From assembly GCA_963576725.1 (NCBI GenBank), contig OY755244.1:82393121-82457120 (forward strand): 64,000 bases of DNA, given 5' to 3'. Below the pieces are notes generated by a model. That model made no database searches. It had not been told where the DNA came from and saw only the letters and a list, made by a program, of their open reading frames with translations. The stretch comes from Azorinus chamasolen (lineage: Eukaryota; Mollusca; Bivalvia; Cardiida; Solecurtidae). Position 1 is the first letter of the stretch. Every line of letters begins with the position of its first letter. Below are positions 55,654-64,000 of the stretch, one piece after another. Made by a program: the position numbers and the translations under genes.

Positions 55654-55794
55654 TAGGGCTGGAACCCTTCACTGTATCGTGATACGCTGGACCCTGTTAT
55701 GGGCGGAGCCTATTTACTCACTGACCACTACAACAGATCATACAGATGGCTTCTACAGGAGCAGGACTGTTAATTAATTTAATTTGTTCTTTAG

Positions 55795-56037
55795 GCTAGT
55801 ACAATGTGGAGGCAAAAATCTCATTCCCTGTGCCAACAGTTATGCAGAGGTGGCCATGGAAGCTGTTATGTTAGATGTATGTCTGACAATCAGAAACCAG
55901 TGTTAGCCATAAGGAGAGAGACAATCAATGTATGGGAAAGGCGAGCCCCACTGGCCCCCCGCCAAGTGCAGAAATTGGTTCGCAATGGGGTGAAAGTTAT
56001 AGTTCAACCGTCCAACCGTAGAGCTTTCAACATGCAG
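55795..56037 (+). CDS. AASS first coding exon (alpha-aminoadipic semialdehyde synthase)
   Basis: Acceptor 'gttctttag' ends at 55794; ATG at 55804; donor 'cag|gtaaat' after 56037. It codes 78 residues in phase 0. Residues 1-27 are Arg/Ser/Cys/His-rich with no acidic residue, a plausible mitochondrial presequence. Then KPVLAIRRETINVWERRAPL and VIVQPSNRRA match the N-terminus of the lysine-ketoglutarate reductase domain. AASS performs the first two steps of lysine breakdown by the saccharopine route in the matrix. The start is the first Met after the acceptor; a start in an earlier exon is possible. The residue before the join (Q78) passes directly into the next exon. Confidence 0.88.
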
Positions 56038-56114
56038 GTAAATACTCTCCTATGCAGGGTTCATTATGTCTCCCCACTGAACTCTTCACAGGCACAGCCT
56101 GTTTTACCAATTCC

Positions 56115-56540
56115 TTAACTCTTTACTCCATAATTACACATTTCTACGCCTTTGCAAACAGAGTAGACCCAGATCTAAAGGAGCCGTCTGATCAGGATCT
56201 GCTCTGTTTGCTTATAGATATGATTCTACAGTTTCTGGCATGGCCAAAAAATCTATTATAACAATTAACCCTTTCCCTGTTTAACATTCATTTAAGAAAA
56301 AAATGACATTATGAATATTTATCAGCAGAATTCTCAAGGGAATTTTAATTTTCTGTATAGTGTCAAAAGCAAATGGAGCAAACCTTGATCAGATGACTCT
56401 TATTGGAGCCATCTGATCTAGGTCTACTCTGTTTGCAAATGCATGAAAGGGTGTTTATATGAGGGAAAGAGTTAAGTTAATTAATATTCATGATGTTATT
56501 AACACTTTACATAAATATTCACGGAGTAAAGAGTTAAACA
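56115..56540. repeat. cluster of TTAACCC-type MITEs
   Basis: Edges 'ttaactctttactccat' (56115), 'ttaaccctttccctgttt' (56275), 'gagggaaagagttaa' (56461) and 'ggagtaaagagttaa' (56522). Cores 'aaaggagccgtctgatcagg' and 'cagatgactcttattggagc'. At least two nested or adjacent copies. Confidence 0.7.
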
Positions 56541-56797
56541 AAACTTGTTTTGAGGTTTCAAGTATTTTAAAGTTGTTTTTACTTTATCTTAAAAGAATAT
56601 AATTATATATATATAAGTACAGGTTTACAATATATTGTGCACTTTTTTCAATGCCTTTTGCTATGAGCAATGCGCCAACAGGAAATAAACAAAATGATGT
56701 CACGTCATGTGGAAAGTAGCCTATGGTCTATGATATTTGAATGCTGTTCAAGATGGACAATAACCTCTTCATGATATTGCTCATGCAGACAATAACT

Positions 56798-57585
56798 ATA
56801 TACTTTATATATGTTCTGCGCATTATTGGAATATGGACAATTCTAGAATTGCCCTGCGCATTTTAGGAATTCCAATAATGGCGGACAGTATTGGAATTCC
56901 TAAAACGCGCAGGGCGATTCTAGAATGGTCCGTGCGCGTTTTTGGAATTGTGGACAAAGTTGGAATTTTCCATTTACAGTACATACATTTATAGATTATC
57001 AATTATAGTCTATTTTATTCACCACCTGTATGAATTGCATAGGCGTAGAAATGCATATTTATGGAATAAAGGGTTAATATCTTTATCATGTCATACGCAA
57101 ACAGAGCAGACATTGGGAAGACTGCTCCTACGAGAGCAGTCTGATCTGGGTCTACTCTGCTTGCAACTGAATGAAAAATACGGTGATATGAGGGAAAGGG
57201 TTAATAGTCTACACTTAGTAATTTTTTTGATAAAAATACATTTGTATTTAACACACAAAAATAAAACATGGTTCGGTAAGACGCACTATCGTATCACGAT
57301 GATACGCTCTATCAATACCTTAAATAATAAGGTAATAATGACCACAAAACAAACCAATTTGAGAAAAACAAAGACTAAGTGTACCCGCACCAAATTCTCT
57401 TTTTTTCACGCCGAACAATAGTAGATCATAACAACAATGCTAATGTAAGTTTGCCTTGCGCGATTCTAGAATCGCGCAGGGCAATTCTGGAATGGTCCGC
57501 CATTATTGGAATTCCTAAAACGCGCAGGGCAATTCTAGAATTGTCCGTATTCCAATATTGCGCAGAACATATACACATAGTATAT
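56798..57585. mobile_element. ~790-bp inverted-repeat element in AASS intron 1
   Basis: Left arm from 'tatatgttctgcgcattatt' and right arm ending 'aatattgcgcagaacatata' are inverted. Both carry 'ggacaattctagaattgccc' / complement and 'ttaggaattccaataatggc' / complement. Each arm is itself folded: the left half-repeats at 56884-56945, the right at 57456-57498. A palindromic MITE copy (57075-57200) sits in the centre. No ORF. Confidence 0.75.
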
Positions 57586-57740
57586 TTGCTCCAACTCATC
57601 CATCCATCCATTTGTATAGCATGACTCTGAACAATAGCTGTTTCCATATACACATTTATATAGATGATTTGTCTCAGTGTTCTTTCCATAATAATGCAAC
57701 TTCTTTATAAGGCTTCAGTGTGAATCTCTCTTTCTTGCAG

Positions 57741-57917
57741 GAGTATTCAGAGAGAGGTGCCGTGATACAGGAGGACATGAGTGAGGCTAGTGTTGTGATA
57801 GGAGTCAAGCAAGTGCCCATTGATCTTCTTATGCCAGACAAAACATTTTGTTTCTTCTCCCACGTAATCAAAGCACAGAAAGACAACATGCCCCTGCTGG
57901 ATGCCATCCTAGAAAAG
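57741..57917 (+). CDS. AASS second coding exon
   Basis: 59 codons, phase 0 at both ends, from 'cttgcag|gagtat' to 'gaaaag|gtaaca'. It encodes EYSERGAVIQEDMSEASVVI, GVKQVPIDLL and FCFFSHVIKAQKDN, which continues the reductase N-terminal (AlaDH/PNT-like) domain in register with exon 1. Confidence 0.92.
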
Positions 57918-59014
57918 GTAACAAGGACAGTATCGTTTTGACTAATGCATAATTATCATGTAACTTTACAGTGGTGCCATTTCAAGGTTACACTTTTGAA
58001 ATCAAAATGATATGTTAAAGCATCTGTTGTGGACATGTTGTTCCAAGAACAATCTTGTTTGTTCTACTTCTCAATGAAGAAAATATTCCAAAATAGGGAA
58101 TTAATATAATACATAAATACTTGAATTGCTCTAATCTAATATTTCGACCACTAAGGGCCTTTTTCAAAGATTATCATGTCAAAATACACGTCACATTTTT
58201 GTTATGGCTGAATGCATGTAACAGAAATCAAGTATTTATGTCTTCTACTTCTGTCGAAAAGTTCAGTCAGAGTGTCAAACAGTTTGAATCCAGATCCACA
58301 TTTTGTTTCATCAGGACTGTTTTATACTCGTGGGGCCATCAATAGACAACCCAGTAATGATATATCAGCTACAAAATATGATAATTTCTTACATGAATAT
58401 GTAACAGAGAACAATCTAAGTGATATGGTTAGAAAAAGAATCATGTATTTATGTAGTTTTTAGTGGAAATGATTTTTAAAAAGACCAATTTCCTTGAAAA
58501 TGGCACTTTTAGAAAGGGTTATAGATCTAAACTGATGTTGAGAATGGTTAAGAGTATTTTAACCAAATATATAATGCTACCAGTGTGTTTGAAATAACAG
58601 ACAGAGAAGAGACAAACATCTGTTTAATTTATGTAGGTATTTCACAATTAAATTTTTAACCTGTTAATCGGGAGTATTAACTGTGACTTTCCGGTTTATT
58701 GGAGCTCTGTCACTCAATCATTCAAACTTGGGTACATCATAAGTCTTTGAACTAAATGAGTTGTTTGCAACTGTATATATCAATGTATATGAAAGAACAA
58801 TGAGAATGACCTTGATATTATCGATATACATGTATGCTCATAATACTTACCTGGGTGCTAATATTGATATGTTTCTGCGCACAAGAAATGTCACAAGATG
58901 TTCAAACATCAAACACATGTCTTTCTGCCATTGTTTACAACTATCAGGTGGTAAAATACCGTACCTTGTGAGAGTTGTCAGTACAGTTGTTATGGCTGAA
59001 GCGACCTTGTATTA

Positions 59015-59125
59015 CCCATAGACCTTGTGTTACCCATAGACCTTGTGTATAGACCTTGTGTTACCCATAGACCTTGTGTTACCCATAGACCGAGCATGTT
59101 ACCCATAGACCGAGTGTGTTACCCA
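59015..59125. repeat. short tandem 'gttacccatagacc' repeats
   Basis: About six imperfect copies of 'cttgtgttacccatagac' or its variant 'cgagtgtgttacccatagac'. Confidence 0.8.
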
Positions 59126-59466
59126 TAGACCGAACGTGGCTTCAAACTTGTGAAAAAAAAATGAATTTTGATAAGAGGTTATAGTATTTGCACCAGTTGT
59201 ATAGGCTTTAAAAATATAAGCTCTCCATGATTGTGGATTTTTATGCTGGATACACTGCTCATAAAGACTGGATTTTTGGAAAAAACATTTGTAAATGACT
59301 ATCCATCATGCTGCTGACTTTTATTTTTGGAATATCAGTCTCGTTACTGAAATATTTGTGTTTAAAACAATTGAATAGTGAAAAATTTGGCTGTTTCACA
59401 TCAATTAGCTCAACAGTTTTGGTGAACTCCATGTCGCGTTCCAAAATGGATTATCATCATACCGTC

Positions 59467-59741
59467 GCACAATACACTGCTGACCAAATATGGGCTTTAA
59501 GATCAACACCTAGCCGAAACACAATACACTGCTGACCAAATATGGGCTTTAAGATCAACACCTAGCCGAAACATAATACACTGCTGACCAAATATGGGCT
59601 TTAAGATCAACACCTAGCCGAAAAACTATGTACACTGCTGACCAAATATGGGCTTTAAGATCAACACCTAGCCGAAAGACTATGTACACTGCTGACCAAA
59701 TATGGGCTTTAAGACCAACACCTAGCCGAAAAACTATGTTG
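59467..59741. repeat. ~55-bp tandem array, 5 copies
   Basis: Unit 'tacactgctgaccaaatatg' + 'ggctttaagatcaacaccta' + 'gccgaaa' with variable 'actatg' spacers. ORFs 59308-59535 and 59555-59785 (-) are partly this array. Confidence 0.9.
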
Positions 59742-59752
59742 GACAACTTAAC

Positions 59753-60560
59753 TTGTTGACGTACGAGGGAAAAGATCTGGTCCACCCAGAACCCGAATCA
59801 ATGGTGTTAAACTTACAAAATCTCAAGCAATTACACTTTGACCCTACACACAACTTAAATCAACAAAGAAAAAGTCGATTGAAGCTATCAACCATTAACA
59901 CAAGATCAATTAGAGGAAAAACAGCAGAACTTCTTGCACATGTATTACAGGAGAACATTGACTTAATTATGTTTGATAACTGAAAGTTGGTTACAGTCTG
60001 GTGCTGTAGTACGAGGAAAACTGTCACAGGATGGCTATGGTTTTGACGATGACCCTAGACTAGATAGAAAGGGTTATTGCCCTATTCTACAGAGACAACC
60101 TAACAATATCCAAAGTCCCAAGCCAATTATATCAATCATTTGAATGTGCTATGTGGAAAGCCTATGACAAGCATTTTGCCCTTTTGACTGGAATTTATAG
60201 ACCACCATACTCGGTAAACGATCCGATTACTCAGGCGGTGTTTATGAATGAATTTCCAGAGTGCAAATTGTATTGAAAAATGAGCTTGCGGTAATCCTGG
60301 GTGATTTGAACATCCATATGGATACTACTCAAGATCAGTATGCTAAACGGTTTAGACTCATTTGGACTTATACAACATGTGAAGACCCCAACACACTCAA
60401 GTGGACATATTTTTGACCTGATTATGACTAGAAAGGGAGACACGTTCTCTGAAATCTCAGGCCCCACAGTGTAGCATCTGATTGTCTGATCATTGGTTTG
60501 TTACTTGCTCTGTAGGACAAGGTAAACCTCCATTTACTGTAAAAACTGTCCAAAATAGAA
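59753..60560 (+). pseudogene. CR1/L2-like LINE endonuclease relic
   Basis: Scattered over frames are the hallmarks of a non-LTR endonuclease: LSTINTRSIRGKT, then ESWLQSG (59984), LLTGIYRPPYS (60183), VILGDLNIHMD (60290-60322), HVKTPTHSSGHIFDLIMT (60377) and SDHWFVT (60487). Several frameshifts and stops separate them, so it is dead. The catalytic E, GDxN and SDH motifs are still readable, unlike in the APOL-fused proteins. Inserted in AASS intron 2, same strand. Confidence 0.8.
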
Positions 60561-61030
60561 ACTGGAAATCGGTGCCTGGTGAAACACTCAAATCTGATCT
60601 TTGTCAATAGTGGACAAATTAACAAATGTCAATGATCTCGTTACTGACTTGAACACTTCAATGACTGTCTTAGTTGAAAAGAATGCCCCTCTTAAAGAGA
60701 AAACAATGACATGCAGACCCCAAGTTCCAGCAAGTACTTAAAACTATTGAAACAGCTAGTACAAACAATCAATAGAAAACATTTGCTTCAACTACAGTAG
60801 GCACTACAAACGTGTACGAAACTATTATACCACTGGTGTTACCAAAGCAAAACTGACTATTACCAAAATAAAATAAGTGAAGCAGAGGGTGACACATGAA
60901 AGGTATACAGGCTAACATATATATTGCTAGGTTGTGTAAAGGACAACCGACTTCCTCCCAGCCTTGACAATACACATCTTGCAAATAATTTCTTGCAGTT
61001 CTTTTTACCAAAGAACTTCCAATCAGGTTC
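60561..61030 (+). pseudogene. degenerate continuation of the LINE relic
   Basis: Frames weakly continue as a linker after the endonuclease (e.g. LTDLNTSMTVLVEKNAPLK near 60640), but no reverse-transcriptase motif can be identified. The element is 3'-truncated or too decayed. Confidence 0.4.
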
Positions 61031-61848
61031 GTTAAAACGTGTTCTAATTAATAGATATTTTTGAAATAATTGCTTAGATCTTATTTATGTTATGTACTTT
61101 TTTGTTTTTAAATCAGTCATTTGTTTATATTCAAATTACAAAAACATGTATATAACCCCCAGATCTTGTTTTATTTATATGGACAATTGTTGTGTTGGGC
61201 ATATCAAATTGACAAAATTCGTAGTTTTCAAACAAATATTTTTCATAAAAGACAAGCTCGAGACAAATTGACAGAAAATGGATTGTGTAAGGGGAGAAAT
61301 TTATGGCCTTTAGACCAAGTACAAAGTTCTTTTAATCCAATTAGAAATATGAGAAATTCCATGCTTGGTTAAACACAACAAAAATGGAGGTATTTTGTTT
61401 CAATAAGTGAAAGGTCACATGTGATGTCGCGTGATTTACTGAGCTTTAAAATATCATTGGTCAAATAATATCATTCGGCTGTAAAGATTTTTTATAGAGC
61501 AAATAGAGGCCTCGATCTGGAAAAAGCCTGGGAAACCCCATCCATCGTTAGTGACTATTTAAAGGAACTAATCCATCGTTAGTGACTATTTAAAGGAACT
61601 ATTTATATCAAACACCTGGTTTTGAATGCCCAACATCCTGTAAAATGTTTATGGATGCTGATAATGCAAAAATTGAAAAAAATGGCCATTTTAAGTTCTG
61701 TAAAAAAAGCAGTTGTAAACCAGACACATGAAATAACGTTGCAATATTTTATTACAGTTATATTTGTTTGTACATTGATACATAAGGAGTTAATATACAA
61801 ACTTTCAAACTCATGTAAACTGGCTTAGAAATTATGTTTGTGTTACAG

Positions 61849-62001
61849 AATGTCCGTCTAATAGACTATGAGAAGATGGTCGACAGTTCAGGGCAGCGAG
61901 TGGTGGCTTTTGGAAAGTATGCGGGCGTTGTGGGCATGATAAACATTCTACATGGCATGGGACTACGCCTGCTGGCCTTGGGACATCACACACCCTTCAT
62001 G
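61849..62001 (+). CDS. AASS third coding exon (gene continues off window)
   Basis: 51 codons, phase 0, from 'tgttacag|aatgtc' to 'ttcatg|gtatga'. It encodes [31 protein letters not shown] and [15 protein letters not shown], a strongly conserved segment of the lysine-ketoglutarate reductase region. Joined to exons 1 and 2 this gives 188 residues of a protein usually a little over 900. The 3' end of this exon and its donor are the first copy of a 33-bp minisatellite. Confidence 0.92.
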
Positions 62002-62318
62002 GTATGAGAACTACAGTATCACACACCCTTCATGGTATGAGAACTACAGTATCACACACCCTTCATGGTATGATAACTACAGTATCACACCCCCTTCATG
62101 GTATGAGAACTACAGTATCACACCCCCTTCATGGTATGATAACTACAGTATCAAACCCCCTTCATGGTATGAGAACTACAGTATCACACCCCCTTCATGG
62201 TATGAGAACTACAGTATCACACCCCCTTCATGGTATGAGAACTACAGTATCACACACCCTTCATGGTATGATAACTACAGTATCACACCCCCTTCATGGT
62301 ATGATAACTACAGAACAA
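61984..62318. repeat. 33-bp minisatellite spanning the AASS exon 3 splice donor, 10 copies
   Basis: Unit 'atcacacacccttcatggta' + 'tgagaactacagt'. 'ttcatggtatga' recurs ten times from 61997 to 62294, every 33 bp. The first copy overlaps the last codons of AASS exon 3 and its donor. Variants: gaga/gata and acaccc/cccccc. Two ORFs in other frames (61952-62344, 62004-62378) are artefacts. Confidence 0.93.
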
Positions 62319-62902
62319 CCTCTCAAAATGGGCTACACAATTAACCCTTTACCTGGTGAATATTCATGTAAGAAATAATCACATCATGAATATTTATTAG
62401 CTAAAGTTTTATAATGGTGCATGTACTCAGGATTTTTAGTCCTCTACCAGCAAAGCTGAAGGAAACTATTAGTCTGCACTCCATCCTTCCATCCATCCTT
62501 CCATCATTCTGTCCATCCATCAGTCTGTCTGTCAGTCACACTTCAGTTTTCTGGACTTTTTTTCTAAACCCCTGCAGATATTGAAGTGATGTTTGGTATG
62601 TGGCTTTATGATATTGAGTTCCAGATTAAGTTTGAATTTGTTACGCTATGTTGATTTTTCACGGAATTACAGCAGTTGAAAATTTCAAGAAAGTTTAGGT
62701 TTTCCAGACTTTATTCTAAACCCCTACAGATATTGAAGTGATATTTGGTATGTATACTCTATTATAATAAGTTACGGATCTAGTTTGAGTTTTGTTACAC
62801 TTCGTTGATTTTTCACGGAATTGCTGCAGTTGAACTTAGAAAATTTCAGGAAAGTTTAGGTTTTCCGGACATTTTTTCTAAACCCTAGCAGATATTGAAG
62901 TG

Positions 62903-63498
62903 ATATTTGCCATGTAGCTTTACTCTATGAGTTACAGATATTTGCCATGTAGCTTTACTCTATGAGTTACAGATATTTGCCGCGTAGCTTTACTCTATGA
63001 GTTACAGATATTTGCCATGTAGCTTTACTCTATGAGTTACAGATATTTGCCGCGTAGCTTTACTCTATGAGTTACAGATATTTGCCATGTAGCTTTACTC
63101 TATGAGTTACAGATATTTGCCATGTAGCTTTACTCTATGAGTTACAGATATTTGCCATGTAGCTTTACTCTATGAGTTACAGATATTTGCCATGTAGCTT
63201 TACTCTATGAGTTACAGATATTTGCCGCGTAGCTTTACTCTATGAGTTACAGATATTTGCCATGTAGCTTTACTCTATGAGTTACAGATATTTGCCATGT
63301 AGCTTTACTCTATGAGTTACAGATATTTGCCATGTAGCTTTACTCTATGAGTTACAGATATTTGCCATGTAGCTTTACTCTATGAGTTACAGATATTTGC
63401 CATGTAGCTTTACTCTATGAGTTACAGATATTTGCCATGTAGCTTTACTCTATGAGTTACAGATATTTGCCATGTAGCTTTACTCTATGAGTTACAGA
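62903..63498. repeat. 35-bp minisatellite, ~17 copies
   Basis: Unit 'atatttgccatgtagcttta' + 'ctctatgagttacag', with an alternative 'ccgcgtag' variant in about three copies. The unit is one segment of the preceding ~110-bp repeat ('tgatatttgccatgtagctt' at 62901), so the array is an internal expansion. Confidence 0.95.
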
Positions 63499-63864
63499 TA
63501 AAGTTTGAATTGTGTTATGCTACATTGATTTTTCATGGCAGCAGTTGGACTTAGAAAATTTCAGCGTAACAAAATATTATATGTTAGTAATTTATTTCTT
63601 ATTTCAAAACAAATTACATTTATATCATTTATAATCAGCTGTAAATTCCCAAATTATTCACTTTTCCAAGCGGGTAGGGGACATTGTATAGCAAATGCAA
63701 TACTCTCAAAAATGCCTATTTACCATGGTATAAACAGTGGAATTACATCTGGGGTATCTATGGAGTAAAAGAGGTATCTATGGGGAAAAGGATTAAGTGC
63801 CTGTTATAGAATCATTTTCCTGAAAATATTGATACTATTCTTGGAGATAGCCTGAAAAAATATT

Positions 63865-64000
63865 CTTTGGCTATGCAAAAGTGGATACCCAGATCAACTT
63901 CAATGCTGTAGATATTTATCTGGTCAGGATAGCCAGATAAACTTGCATGCCCTAGATATTTATCTGGTCAGGATAGCCAGAACAACTTGCATGCCCTAGA
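63865..64000. repeat. ~47-bp tandem repeat running off the window
   Basis: 'tagatatttatctggtcagg' + 'atagccaga' + 'taaacttgcatgcc' occurs at least twice (63908, 63953), with a partial earlier copy. Confidence 0.75.

Larger units (their letters stand above)
56038..57740 (+). other. AASS intron 1 (1703 bp), repeat-filled
   Basis: GT at 56038 and AG at 57739-57740 ('ctctctttcttgcag'). It contains TTAACC-type MITE copies (56115-56540), an inverted-repeat element at 56798-57585, and another palindromic copy at 57075-57200 inside it. Confidence 0.85.
57918..61848 (+). other. AASS intron 2 (3931 bp)
   Basis: GT at 57918, AG at 61847-61848 ('tgttacag'). It contains an 18-bp repeat cluster, a ~55-bp tandem array, a LINE endonuclease relic, a 30-bp duplication at about 61549-61601 ('atccatcgttagtgactatt' twice), and stretches (58000-58990, 61030-61540) where nothing is recognised. 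Confidence 0.85.
62002..64000 (+). other. AASS intron 3 (start)
   Basis: Begins with the donor GTATGA and runs beyond the window. Apart from the listed arrays it holds ~110-120-bp repeats at 62550-62960 ('aaacccctgcagatattgaa', 'gtgatatttggtatgt') and AT-rich sequence. ORF 63535-63768 is not recognised. Confidence 0.75.

Noticed and set aside
61952..62378. ORFs with repeated [10 protein letters not shown] / HGMRTTVS units
   Set aside because: Out of frame with AASS exon 3 and wholly explained by the 33-bp minisatellite.

Overview
The window is eukaryotic nuclear DNA, AT-rich and dominated by repeats. It has spliced genes, non-LTR and Ty3-type retroelement relics, tRNA-headed SINE-like sequences and many tandem arrays. 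Several dispersed families have a style I associate with bivalve molluscs: 'gctcacctg...gtgagctattgtgatcg' elements, 'TTAACCCTTT' palindromic MITEs and 'ggtcaaggtcaaatga' units. A heterodont bivalve is my best inference. No marker gene here proves it.

Two loci carry convincing genes. (1) Two near-identical, single-exon-coding paralogues on + (2627-4687, 686 aa; 38424-40463, 679 aa) encode what I read as a chimera. The N-terminal half resembles the apolipoprotein-L pore-forming/helical region. The C-terminal half has the layout of a LINE (L1-type) endonuclease/exonuclease/phosphatase domain, but its catalytic Glu and Asp positions are replaced identically in both copies. This looks like a captured, catalytically dead retrotransposon endonuclease joined to an APOL-like membrane-active domain, and it is the most interesting item in the window. 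(2) The right-hand end (55795 onward, +) carries the first three coding exons of AASS, the mitochondrial bifunctional enzyme of lysine degradation. They join in phase 0 as 78+59+51 codons and the gene runs off the window. The splice donor of the third exon lies inside a 33-bp minisatellite, so that donor is repeated about ten times.

Layout: 1-2500 dispersed repeats; 2586-4800 paralogue 1; 4.8-30 kb repeats and minisatellites with tRNA-like SINE heads and hairpins; 30.2-36.1 kb 24-bp minisatellite, large CTA/TAC microsatellites, a Tc1-like transposase remnant and a ~298-bp tandem array; 37.2-38.2 kb a repeat and a 477-bp TA-flanked MITE just upstream of paralogue 2 (38382-40575); 42.5-43.6 kb a ~50-bp satellite; 43.69-45.71 kb a complete foldback element with a 6-bp target-site duplication; 46.7 kb a long hairpin; 47.2-49.6 kb LINE 3' remnants and dispersed repeats; ~49.8-50.3 kb a CpG-rich patch that may hold the AASS promoter and noncoding exon (speculative); 50745-55653 a decayed Ty3/Gypsy retrotransposon on -; 55.8-64 kb the AASS exons, with introns holding an inverted-repeat element, a LINE endonuclease relic and several minisatellites.

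The two genic loci share no evident pathway. The APOL/endonuclease paralogues may be membrane-active or immune-type proteins (inference). AASS is housekeeping metabolism. No rRNA, CRISPR or prokaryote-type operon is present. Repeat boundaries are by eye and approximate unless stated otherwise.
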